Shown here: one piece after another, positions 13,902-21,139 of the stretch
How the letters are laid out: the number at the start of each line of letters is the position of its first letter
Position numbering within the stretch: position 1 is the first letter of the stretch
IMG/VR virus record: IMGVR_UViG_3300009506_000216
Location: 1 to 27,114 of that record
Direction: 5' to 3' (one strand)
Source: a virus
DNA length: 27,114 nt
Made by a program: the position numbers and the translations under genes
Notes under the pieces: generated by a model
The model's database searches: none
What the model was told of the DNA's origin: nothing
The model's input: only the letters and a program-made list of their open reading frames with translations

Positions 13902-14397
13902 GAAAAAACAGGGCGTATGATCTCAGGCTTGCATGGTCGCTGGTATCAAGGCCCTTGTCCCCAAGCTCGTTTTCGGAATTCTTGAGAATGTTCCTAGGTA
14001 TGCCCGAGAGCGCGGAAACCATGCATAGCGCCCTTTCGTCAACCGCGCCTATCTCAACATCCTTCAATGAATTGAAAGCCTGATTGACGCCGATAAAAAA
14101 GCGCATTTCAATGCTCTCAACCATGGCCGAGCTTTTCGGGACCAGGGGAACTTGCAGCCTGTACGATGCGCGCTTTTTCTCGAAATCGAATTTCAGCGCG
14201 CCGCTTTGTACAAGCCTTATGAGGTCCTTGATATTCTGGTCGAAAGTATGTTCCCTCTTGCTCTCGGATATGCGCTTGAGGTCCAGAAATCTTTTTACCT
14301 CAAGCTCGGCCGCTTCCTCGTCGACCTTCATCCCCGCTGTAAAGGCCGTTGCATCAAATGATTCTGCCTTGCCCGTTGCGCCCGCCTCTTTGCTCAT
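13894..14397 (-). CDS. Tail assembly chaperone (Mu gp41-like / gpE-like), frame 0
   Basis: A 167-aa protein directly before the tape measure. An N-terminal Ala/Glu-rich region (1-35) leads to helices such as EHTFDQNIKDLIRLVQSGAL, a beta region (RASYRLQVPLVPKS), and a helical end (DERALCMVSALSGIPRNIL). The position between tube and tape measure and the length fit the chaperones that keep the tape measure soluble. The last residues ALFFLA are encoded across a TTTTTTC run just before the TGA, where a fraction of ribosomes probably shifts into the following open frame. AAGGAGG precedes the ATG at 14397. The family match is by position and layout more than by motif. Confidence 0.8.
   Translation of the reverse strand: MSKEAGATGKAESFDATAFTAGMKVDEEAAELEVKRFLDLKRISESKREHTFDQNIKDLIRLVQSGALKFDFEKKRASYRLQVPLVPKSSAMVESIEMRFFIGVNQAFNSLKDVEIGAVDERALCMVSALSGIPRNILKNSENELGDKGLDTSDHASLRSYALFFLA
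13902..13908 (-). promoter_or_regulatory. Putative programmed +1/-2 frameshift site TTTTTTC
   Basis: On the minus strand the chaperone frame reads CTG TTT TTT CTG GCC TGA. A +1 move of the Phe tRNA from TTT to TTC, or a -2 slip from TTT back to TTT, puts the ribosome into the 60-codon open frame that begins TGG CCT GAG. A -1 shift would reach a stop after seven codons. The stop of frame 0 lies 7 bases after the T-run. Confidence 0.65.
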
Positions 14398-14407
14398 GAA
14401 GTCCTCC

Positions 14408-14809
14408 TTATACGTCCCGTTTTAGTTCCGTACCCTTGAACATCACGGTTACGGTTGAATTGCTGTCATTCTTTGCCATGTCCCCGGTCGGCTTCGCCTT
14501 GTGCGTGTAAACGCTTCCGTTCATGTGCTCGTATGAAACGGTTGAAAAGCCGTTTGCCCTGGACGCCTCAAGCAGCCATTCGTGGTCGCCGCTTGAATCG
14601 TCAACGTCAAGGACAACCTCGCGTTCACCGGGCCTGCTGCGCACGATATCCCTTACCGTCCCGTCGCCGTTTGGCTCTACTTCTTCCGTATAGCGGCCGC
14701 CCATTATACGGGAGTTATCGCCGCCGCTTGCGACGGCAAAGTTGCGGGTCTGGCCGTCAGGCCTTTTGATGAAAACGCTCAGTAAATCTCCGCCCTGTCC
14801 GTTACCCAT
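14408..14809 (-). CDS. Tail tube protein (Mu gpM-like)
   Basis: A 133-aa protein directly after the sheath gene. It has the beta-rich pattern of Mu-type tube proteins: GDLLSVFIKRPDGQTRNFAV at the start, GGRYTEEVEPNGDGTVRDIV at about 37-56, and TVTVMFKGTELKRDV at the end. The acidic turn DVDDSSGDHEWLLEAS lies near the middle. It polymerises in hexameric rings around the tape measure and forms the inner tail tube. GGAGG lies eight bases upstream of the ATG at 14809. The length is close to the 118 aa of Mu gpM. Confidence 0.83.
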   Translation of the reverse strand: MGNGQGGDLLSVFIKRPDGQTRNFAVASGGDNSRIMGGRYTEEVEPNGDGTVRDIVRSRPGEREVVLDVDDSSGDHEWLLEASRANGFSTVSYEHMNGSVYTHKAKPTGDMAKNDSNSTVTVMFKGTELKRDV

Positions 14810-14835
14810 ATCTATGCCTCCTTTGTTTTCTTTTC

Positions 14836-16377
14836 TTATCCGCCGAAGTTGAAGCCCCAGCGTATTGTACTGTCGGCCTGCCTCACGTTGCCCGAGTATA
14901 TCAGCGTAAAGGCTGTTTCCATACGGTCGGGGTTTTGTGTGCCTATGTCCGCCTCTACCGTGTCCCTGGATTCATCGGCGCGCGTGGTTATGGCAGCCCT
15001 CGCCAGGTCCGTGATAAATTCGCGGACAATGCTTTTCCATTTCCTCGGGTCAATGGCTTCGGGGTTGTCCGTCTGCGTTACATCATCAACCAGTATCTTG
15101 TTCATAAGGGTGCTTTCCTCAAGCACCCTGTACTGGTAGATAACGTTCATAGAACGCCCGAGCACGTTCACCACCCTGAAATAAGGCGCGGCGGCAGGGC
15201 TGATGCCGTCAGGGTGGTAATGTGTATTGACGTCCTCGATGTAGTAAACGCCGTTGTTGAGCGTCACCGTGGAAACTCCCTTGCTTTCGATGTAATCGCG
15301 CAAGAGATAATCATTGAAGTCCCCGGCATCCGCCTGGTTAGCGGGCGCGGGCACGTCAAGGAGCGCTTGCCCTGAATATGCCTTGGGCGGATTCTCCGTT
15401 ACAGTAAGGGCGATTTTCAGGACAAAGGCGGCGGCGATCTCGAAAGTGAAGCCAGGGGAGCCTGGCGCGGGAGACTTGCTGTTTGTCATGTCAAGCTTGC
15501 GCGTGTCCGGTATGAGCGTTATATCGTCCTTATCGTTTTCCTTTGTCCCGTAAAAGGCGACGAAAGGTTTTGTGATAAGGGAATTCCACCGGCCCGTGTT
15601 TGCATCGGCCGCACCGTTGAAATCGGAAAGCTGGTCGAGCACTGTTTCCGCAACGTCCACGGCATTGACAACAACGTTGTACCAGGTTTCGCCGAAGTTG
15701 GCAAGGGCCGCCGTTATATCGTAAACGCCCACGCCGCCCGCGAATACCGGATTGGTATAGACTATTCCGGCGTAATCGTCCGCCTCTATGGTTACGCTTA
15801 CCTCGTTGCCGCTTGCGCCGTACCAGCCCACGGTAAAGTCAATGTCTATATCATTGCCCACGGCGGCCTGCACAATGCTGTCAAGCGGATTGAACTTGAT
15901 TTCGGCATCGAGGATATCCTTGATACGGCCCGCAAGCGATGTAACGTCGTCCGTTTTCAGGACCGTAAAGGGAATGCGCCTGCCGTTGACATTTGCATAA
16001 TGCGTAATGTTTTTGTCCGGGTTAACCAGAGCTATGTTTATACCGAGTGTGCCGGTTGCCTGGACCTTGCCCACGGCGGCCTGCACCGGGAAAAGGGTCG
16101 TCCTTATGGTTGAAAGGCCGCCTCCGGTTTCGGGCCTAAGCATACGCGCGGCCCTGTAGGCGGGCGATTTGTAGCCGTATGCTTCGCCTATCTCGCGGGC
16201 CGTCTGAAAGTCAATGCCCTTGTCGAATTCGGCCCCGGCTTCGGCTGCGGCCGATATGGGAGCTATCAGCGCAACCTGTACCGGCATGAGCTGCGGTATG
16301 TTGCGTAAGTCTATGAAATCAAGCTTGGTCCCTATCACCCTTGCGATTGCGGCCGCTGGTATCGCGTTGCTTATCAT
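14836..16377 (-). CDS. Tail sheath protein (Mu gpL-like)
   Basis: 513 aa, near the usual 490-500 aa of Mu-type sheaths. The N-terminus includes MPVQVALIAPISAAAEAG and FDKGIDFQTAREIGEAYGYK, then GGGLSTIRTTLFPV at about 85-98. The middle region carries NVVVNAVDVAETVLDQLSDF and SLITKPFVAFYG, typical of the sheath core, and the C-terminal domain holds the conserved helix-strand end TLIYSGNVRQADSTIRWGFN. It forms the contractile outer tube, which makes this a myovirus-type tail. GGAGGG precedes the ATG. Sheath, tube and chaperone are in Mu order. Confidence 0.92.
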   Translation of the reverse strand: MISNAIPAAAIARVIGTKLDFIDLRNIPQLMPVQVALIAPISAAAEAGAEFDKGIDFQTAREIGEAYGYKSPAYRAARMLRPETGGGLSTIRTTLFPVQAAVGKVQATGTLGINIALVNPDKNITHYANVNGRRIPFTVLKTDDVTSLAGRIKDILDAEIKFNPLDSIVQAAVGNDIDIDFTVGWYGASGNEVSVTIEADDYAGIVYTNPVFAGGVGVYDITAALANFGETWYNVVVNAVDVAETVLDQLSDFNGAADANTGRWNSLITKPFVAFYGTKENDKDDITLIPDTRKLDMTNSKSPAPGSPGFTFEIAAAFVLKIALTVTENPPKAYSGQALLDVPAPANQADAGDFNDYLLRDYIESKGVSTVTLNNGVYYIEDVNTHYHPDGISPAAAPYFRVVNVLGRSMNVIYQYRVLEESTLMNKILVDDVTQTDNPEAIDPRKWKSIVREFITDLARAAITTRADESRDTVEADIGTQNPDRMETAFTLIYSGNVRQADSTIRWGFNFGG

Positions 16378-16391
16378 CTTGTCCCTCCTGC

Positions 16392-17216
16392 TTATTCGAT
16401 TGTTATAACTTTACCATCATACGATGTATGTAGTTTAACATTTATTTCGGCAATTATCTTTTGCAGAATTTCGCCGCGCACGGCAGGCCCTATTTCATTG
16501 AACTTGACAGCTATATTCAAGATGCCCACCGTTCCATGTACCGCGTCGCTTTCCTGATAATCAGGCTGTATAACGTCCACGCTGTTAACCCATCTTCGCC
16601 AGACAAGGTTATCAGTCTTTGAATAGCCGAGCCTTACATACTGGCCTGACATTATGATTGCCCTTATAAGGCCCATAGTCCTTGCCGCGATCCTTGCGGC
16701 CTTTTCGTCGCCGTATTTGATTTCATCGTCTTTTTGTTTGTGCTTTGCGGTTATGTGCGCCTCGATTGTATAGCTTGCATCGGCAACCTGGTGGTTTATC
16801 GGATTGCCTTCATTCATGGGGAAATCAGAGCGGTTATAGTAAATATTCATTCCCGGCAGTTCCGAGCCGTCAAACTTCGTTCCCTTTTCGATAAAGATAT
16901 TTTGAATGATATCGAAAATGCCGTTATCAAGGTCGCTTACCGCCTGGCGGCCAACAAGGGTTTCTGGCTGAGTAGCGGCGAGATTTTCGGCAATGCTTTT
17001 CTGGTTTTGCAGTTCATTTACGATAATCAAGGCTATCTGATCGCGCACTATTTCCGCGACCATGGGCATTATGTAATCGTCAATTACCGGATTGAATGGC
17101 TCGGGAGGAGTGTAAACGTCAGAGCATGAACGCCTTTCATCCATGCCCAATTGTGAAATAGGCATACCAAGAAAAGCAGTGGGAGGAAGGACTATACCAA
17201 TATCTATAACCGGCAT
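16392..17216 (-). CDS. Unknown neck/tail protein, candidate tail terminator
   Basis: A 274-aa protein that I do not recognise by motif. The first 45 residues are Pro-rich and poorly structured (PPTAFLGMPISQLG, YTPPEPFNPVIDDY). From about residue 60 it resembles a mixed alpha/beta protein with IALIIVNELQNQKSIAENLA, ELPGMNIYYNRSDFPMNEG, SYTIEAHITAKHKQKDDE and AARTMGLIRAIIMSG. It lies directly before the sheath, where Mu encodes its tail terminator (gp37), and this alternation of helix and strand is compatible with a terminator fold. It is longer than the usual 150-200 aa, so an extra N-terminal part would be present. Its coupling by TAATG to the 318-aa gene suggests joint use. Confidence 0.7.
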   Translation of the reverse strand: MPVIDIGIVLPPTAFLGMPISQLGMDERRSCSDVYTPPEPFNPVIDDYIMPMVAEIVRDQIALIIVNELQNQKSIAENLAATQPETLVGRQAVSDLDNGIFDIIQNIFIEKGTKFDGSELPGMNIYYNRSDFPMNEGNPINHQVADASYTIEAHITAKHKQKDDEIKYGDEKAARIAARTMGLIRAIIMSGQYVRLGYSKTDNLVWRRWVNSVDVIQPDYQESDAVHGTVGILNIAVKFNEIGPAVRGEILQKIIAEINVKLHTSYDGKVITIE

Positions 17217-18172
17217 TACTTTGGTATTGCTATCCTTACTATTCCGTTATTTCCGAGTATCCAGTGCTCGGCGTCCACACCTGCCGGATTTGGAAAGCCG
17301 TCAACGTCCACCTTGAAAATGGTTTCATCCGTGAAAGGTGCAAGAATACCTATGGAATATTGACTTATAAGCATCATTCCAATTACCCTGCCTCTTATCT
17401 CCCATTCGCTTGAAGTCCTGGCGAAATAAGCGGACATCTTTGATACGTTCGATTTGCCCGACCATGAATGTGTAGAGCCCGGCACAGTAGTACCATGAAC
17501 GCCATAATTGCCCGTATCCAAGGCGCGCAAGTTATAGCGGCCCATCTGTCCGAAGTCTGTAAGGAAACCGGAATATATACCGGCAGTGCTTCCGGTATAG
17601 CCCAATCTCGTGCGGCAGAATGAAAGCATTATCGCGGATGCAACAGCATTGATTCCGGCCCCGGATGTCCATATATAGGGCGGATATCCCGCCGCCGCCG
17701 TATCCTCTGGATTATCGCGCATGGTTTCGCATATGCAGACAAAACCGTTTTGATTGTTGCCGATCTCTCCGTTTATGTCCGAAAGCAGATACATATAACT
17801 CGCCTGTGCAAATATGTTCATCTTGCCGCCCGCCGCAAGGTCTACAAGCTGTGCATACGTTGTTGTATCGCTCAGGTAAGCAAGGTTGGTCCCGGCATGT
17901 GTCAGCTCATTCCAGTTTTCATATACCTTGAGCGCAAGAAAACCGGCATTACTGTAATCAAGCACTATGTACTTGTAGCTTATGCCGTCCTTGTTCAGAG
18001 CCCGGTATGCCCTTGCATCGGCCCCGGCCGCCGCGTCAAGAAGTTCCCAGCCCATAGCGGTTATCGCGGATTCTATTGTATCTATCAGGTCCGCAAGGTT
18101 AGAGCCTGCCGGATACTGAACGGTTTTAGCGTTAGTGCTCGGGCTTGTTATCCAGGCGGGAAAGACTGCCAT
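17216..18172 (-). CDS. Unknown virion protein, 318 aa, in neck region
   Basis: I do not recognise a family. The N-terminus has VQYPAGSNLADLIDTIESAI, then AITAMGWELLDAAAG and a beta-rich stretch (ISYKYIVLDYSNAGFLALKV). The remainder is rich in Gly, Ser, Tyr and aromatic residues, with no membrane segment (YLSDTTTYAQLVDLAAGGKM, TRLGYTGSTAGIYSGFLTDF). The composition, with few charged residues, fits a rigid beta-sheet virion protein such as a decoration, neck-whisker or fibre protein. It lies between neck genes and the terminator candidate, where Mu has no gene of this size. It is linked by TAATG on both sides, so it is probably made with the neck proteins. Confidence 0.7.
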   Translation of the reverse strand: MAVFPAWITSPSTNAKTVQYPAGSNLADLIDTIESAITAMGWELLDAAAGADARAYRALNKDGISYKYIVLDYSNAGFLALKVYENWNELTHAGTNLAYLSDTTTYAQLVDLAAGGKMNIFAQASYMYLLSDINGEIGNNQNGFVCICETMRDNPEDTAAAGYPPYIWTSGAGINAVASAIMLSFCRTRLGYTGSTAGIYSGFLTDFGQMGRYNLRALDTGNYGVHGTTVPGSTHSWSGKSNVSKMSAYFARTSSEWEIRGRVIGMMLISQYSIGILAPFTDETIFKVDVDGFPNPAGVDAEHWILGNNGIVRIAIPK

Positions 18173-18363
18173 TATAAAACCTCCTCTGCCACAAAGGGCG
18201 CTGAATCATAACCCTTGTTTTCAAAATGCATTTCCGAATCATCGCAAACAACGTAAAGCTTGCCGTCCACGTCAACGCCTACATAATGATCGCTTGCAAG
18301 CTTGTCAATCGCCTCTTGCTTCAAGGCTTCGAATGTCATATTGTCAATATATATTATCTTCAT
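18172..18363 (-). CDS. Hypothetical protein, 63 aa
   Basis: A small acidic protein: MKIIYIDNMTFEALKQEAID starts it, followed by GVDVDGKLYVVCDDSE and PFVAEEVL. It is linked by TAATG on both sides to the 138-aa and the 318-aa genes, which supports a real gene. It may be a soluble accessory or regulatory protein for the neighbours; no family is recognised. Confidence 0.65.
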   Translation of the reverse strand: MKIIYIDNMTFEALKQEAIDKLASDHYVGVDVDGKLYVVCDDSEMHFENKGYDSAPFVAEEVL

Positions 18364-18779
18364 TATTCTATTTCCAATTCCCCTAGAATGAATACTACAT
18401 GCCCTAGCGTTCTTGTGGGCATGGTAAATTCTATCTTGAAATCACGGCGCGTCCCGCCTGTGGGGGCCAGCCATGAAATTTTATAGTCTTTTAATTTAAT
18501 CTCGCTTGTATCCGTTATAACTCCCTTGTCTAAAAGCGTTTGCAAATGGAATGTAGCGTTTACATTAATGCCAGCTTGAGGTATGCCGGTTTCAGGGTCG
18601 TGCTGTGTAAAATGGTCCTTTATGAATGCACGTATATGGTTGTCCGTATCATCGGGGTCGAGCGTTCCGTATTCAATATTGCCAGGCGGCGGCGAAACAA
18701 TGAGGGCGGGGACTGAAAAGCCGTCGGGGTTTTCAAGGATGTTCTTTGCATCCCCTCTTGCCCTATCGTACAGGCTCAT
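18363..18779 (-). CDS. Putative head-tail connector / neck protein, 138 aa
   Basis: The N-terminus MSLYDRARGDAKNILENPDG is a helix typical of small neck proteins that follow the capsid gene. The middle has VPALIVSPPPGNIEYGTLDP, and from about 70 on it has beta strands and loops (GINVNATFHLQTLLDKG, KDYKISWLAPTGGTRRDFKI). The length and the order (capsid, gp35-like, this gene) point to the head-completion or tail-adaptor set, which joins the portal to the tail. No signature proves this. The purine-rich GGGCGGGGA before the ATG at 18779 serves as Shine-Dalgarno site. Confidence 0.65.
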   Translation of the reverse strand: MSLYDRARGDAKNILENPDGFSVPALIVSPPPGNIEYGTLDPDDTDNHIRAFIKDHFTQHDPETGIPQAGINVNATFHLQTLLDKGVITDTSEIKLKDYKISWLAPTGGTRRDFKIEFTMPTRTLGHVVFILGELEIE

Positions 18780-18805
18780 TGTCCCCGCCCTCTCCCTGGG
18801 GTTTT

Positions 18806-19207
18806 CTATCCGTTAGGCTCTAGCTGCTTTTCGAAAGCGGCCCAAGCCTCATTGCGTTCATCGCCGGATATGCCGCCTTCAAATCCCTGCGTATCCTTGA
18901 GAATTTCCTCGAGCGCTTCGACCTTTGGCTTGCCGTCACTCGTGAAATCCTCAATGCTTATTGGAGCGCCCTGGTCGTCAAAGAGGCTGCCGATTGCCTT
19001 TACAATGACATCCCGCCTGTCCCCTTTGGGCAGTTCCTTTGCGGGCTCGGCGGCCTTTTCCTTGATAGTGCCCTTTTTGACGTGGACGTCGAAGATCTCT
19101 TTTGATATGCCCATTATCTCCGGCGTTACCGTCTTGTTGGGGCCATGTATCTCATGCCCGGCAGATATGGCCCTTTCGCCTATAACGTATACCTTAGCGT
19201 TTGCCAT
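18806..19207 (-). CDS. Mu gp35-like protein (head/neck region)
   Basis: 133 aa. The end of the protein, GKPKVEALEEILKDTQGFEG followed by ISGDERNEAWAAFEKQ, matches the C-terminal motif of Mu-like gp35 / HI1506 proteins (a P-x-V-x-A-L-E-x-x-L...E-R-x-E-A-W pattern, related to small HeH/LEM helical hairpins). The N-terminus is less conserved, with GISKEIFDVHVKKGTI, and an acidic/basic linker at about 45-65. Function is not established; its place directly after the major capsid protein fits a head-completion or connector role. GGAGGCGC precedes the ATG at 19207. Confidence 0.7.
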   Translation of the reverse strand: MANAKVYVIGERAISAGHEIHGPNKTVTPEIMGISKEIFDVHVKKGTIKEKAAEPAKELPKGDRRDVIVKAIGSLFDDQGAPISIEDFTSDGKPKVEALEEILKDTQGFEGGISGDERNEAWAAFEKQLEPNG

Positions 19208-19220
19208 TTGCGCCTCCTCC

Positions 19221-20315
19221 CTAGTATATGGCCGTCAGGCAGCCGTGTGCCCCGTTATTCGTGGGGACAAGCAGCGGCGCGCTGTCTATGCCGATTATTG
19301 TTGACTTGCGCTCTGTCCTGGCATGAGGGAAGAAGTCGAAGGCCTGACGCGAGGCTATCATCGTAACGCGGCCCGGCAGGAGTGACATTATCTCTGCCTC
19401 GGCCTGAATTACCACGTCAACGCCCGCATGATAGCGGCGGCGGTCGGCGTCAGAGGCGTACATAATGACTTTGTTATCGTCAATGTACCTCGTAAGCACT
19501 CCGGTTTCCGGGTGGTTATAACGTCCCGTGTAAAGCCAGAATGTGTATTCGTAATCCCCTATGCTGAAACGCCCTATGCGCTTCATGCCGTTCCCCTGAA
19601 TAGGCGAGGGCTGTATGACGCCCTTTTCTATGCGCCTGTTGTCAAGCTCGGCCCTGACATTGGCGTCGGCCTGGAATTCACGCCATGCGGCGCGGCCGAA
19701 TATGATGTTATCGGGGTCCACGAGTCCCTTTTCCCTTATCTTGTCCGCGAGGGCCTCGAGGTCTGCGAATTTGTCAGAGGCCCCGGCCCATGTGGCAACC
19801 GCCAGAGGGAACAGGTCTGTGGACATTTCAAAATCAATGTCCGCTACTGAATCGCCAAGTATGCCCGCGAAAATCGAAAACTCGATCTTGCCCTTTTGCA
19901 GTATCTCAGACGCCTGCCACTCTATGCCACGGTCTATCTTGTCCTGCAAGCGGCCGAAGTCCGTTGCAATCTTTGTCATGAGCGCGGCGGTCTTGTTCAT
20001 GTTGCCCGCATCGTACTTGGTCATGCCCGCGCCGCGCACTGCGAAGTCGGCGATATTGAAGGGCCTTTCCTCTGAGTAGTAAGGCGGCCTGAATTCCCGC
20101 GTTACAAAGCGGTCGGCCGTGTTTGTCCTGGGCTCTGCATGACGCCTGACGGGCAGGGCCATAGATTCAAGGCTCTTGGTTATATCGTATTCCACCACTT
20201 CGCCCGAGAATATGCCATCAGGCTCAAGCGGAAACAGGTTCATGAGCCCCGCTGTCGGACGACGCATCTTCTGGACAAGCCGCCCGAATTTGGTTGCGAA
20301 TTCCGGATTTAGCAT
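19221..20315 (-). CDS. Major capsid protein (lambda gpE family)
   Basis: 364 aa, close to the 341 aa of lambda gpE. Typical features: FPLEPDGIFSGEVVEYDITK near the start, the E-loop region with FVTREFRPPYYSEERPFNIA at about 70-89, the long helix with QDKIDRGIEWQASEIL, DPDNIIFGRAAWREFQADA at about 201-219, and KRIGRFSIGDYEYTFWLYTG. It forms the HK97-fold shell. GGAGG lies nine bases before the ATG at 20315. The decoration protein upstream and protease/scaffold before it form the lambda C-Nu3-D-E order. Confidence 0.92.
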   Translation of the reverse strand: MLNPEFATKFGRLVQKMRRPTAGLMNLFPLEPDGIFSGEVVEYDITKSLESMALPVRRHAEPRTNTADRFVTREFRPPYYSEERPFNIADFAVRGAGMTKYDAGNMNKTAALMTKIATDFGRLQDKIDRGIEWQASEILQKGKIEFSIFAGILGDSVADIDFEMSTDLFPLAVATWAGASDKFADLEALADKIREKGLVDPDNIIFGRAAWREFQADANVRAELDNRRIEKGVIQPSPIQGNGMKRIGRFSIGDYEYTFWLYTGRYNHPETGVLTRYIDDNKVIMYASDADRRRYHAGVDVVIQAEAEIMSLLPGRVTMIASRQAFDFFPHARTERKSTIIGIDSAPLLVPTNNGAHGCLTAIY

Positions 20316-20362
20316 CTTGTATATCCTCCTTTAGAAAACGTTTTCAGTTATAGGCCCCGATA

Positions 20363-20761
20363 CTAGGGAGTATCGAAGTCCGTAAGCTCGGCGCTGTCTA
20401 TAGCGTATATGGTAACGTCCCTTAGCTGTTCGCGGATGCTCAGGACTGCGCCGTTGGGCCTGTCGTCTATCGCGAATGCGCCACTGAAAATGTCCAGCTT
20501 GTCCGTGAATACCTTGCCGCCTATGCATATGGGCAGCGTTCTTTCACCGGCCCCGGCGACCACTATGTCCTCGTTTATCGCCAGAACGGCGCGGGCATCC
20601 TCGGCGGCAGCCCCTGTGTAAAGCAGCCACTTATCGTCGGCCGGGTCGTACTTCATTACCGCGCCAGGCTTGAGCGTTTCGGCCCCGGCGCTCTTGACTA
20701 TCACGCGCCGGTAAGTGTTCTTACCGGCCCTGAATTGCCTTGTGTCCCTCTCGGTTCCCAT
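20363..20761 (-). CDS. Head decoration protein (lambda gpD-like)
   Basis: 132 aa, a little longer than lambda gpD (110 aa). The N-terminus RQFRAGKNTYRRVIVKSAGA gives way to LKPGAVMKYDPADDKWLLYT and AVLAINEDIVVAGAGERTLP, then to CIGGKVFTDKLDIF. The beta-tulip-like pattern LKPGxVM...AxxILxxDV is typical of the family. Trimers of this protein would bind the expanded shell at the threefold sites and stabilise it against DNA pressure. GGAGG lies nine bases before the ATG. Confidence 0.87.
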   Translation of the reverse strand: MGTERDTRQFRAGKNTYRRVIVKSAGAETLKPGAVMKYDPADDKWLLYTGAAAEDARAVLAINEDIVVAGAGERTLPICIGGKVFTDKLDIFSGAFAIDDRPNGAVLSIREQLRDVTIYAIDSAELTDFDTP

Positions 20762-20794
20762 CTATGTAAGCCTCCTTTTTGTTTTTCCTTTCGC

Positions 20795-21139
20795 TTAATC
20801 GGCAAGCAGCCCGTCAAGCACGGCCATGTTCTGCTTTTCCTGCTCGGTTACGGCCACCGCGCCGCCGCCCTGGCCTTCGGGCGTCAGGCTACCGGGGTTA
20901 TCCGCGCTTGCGGCCTGTCCCGTCTTGTGCTTTGCGGCCGCGTTCATGTACGTGGACATCGTGCTTGCATCAAAGGGCGTTCCTTTGGTTATGGCCTCGA
21001 TAACCACGTCCCTTGAATGCTCTATGTTCTGCAAATGCGCCGTTACCCTTGTGCGCTCCGCGCCCACTGCGTCCTCGATTGCCTTGTCATGCTCGGCCTT
21101 TAGCTCGGGATTGTCCCTGAACATATCCTGTAGGCTCAT
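20795..21139 (-). CDS. Nested scaffolding protein, in frame inside the protease gene (lambda Nu3-like)
   Basis: An internal ATG at 21139, in frame with the protease gene, has AAGGAGG 10 bases upstream (21150-21156). That is at least as strong as the Shine-Dalgarno site of the protease itself. The 114-aa product begins MSLQDMFRDNPELKAEHDKA. It is helical and charged for 55 residues, then Gly/Gln-rich, and ends helical (VTEQEKQNMAVLDGLL). In lambda, Nu3 is made in the same way from the 3' part of gene C and serves as the scaffold for procapsid assembly. The strong site and the matching context support an independent product; the function follows from the lambda parallel. Confidence 0.72.
   Translation of the reverse strand: MSLQDMFRDNPELKAEHDKAIEDAVGAERTRVTAHLQNIEHSRDVVIEAITKGTPFDASTMSTYMNAAAKHKTGQAASADNPGSLTPEGQGGGAVAVTEQEKQNMAVLDGLLAD

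Noticed and set aside
20331-20528. 65-codon minus-strand frame overlapping the decoration gene
   Set aside because: It is an out-of-frame reading of the decoration protein gene, Arg/Gln-rich, without a ribosome site.
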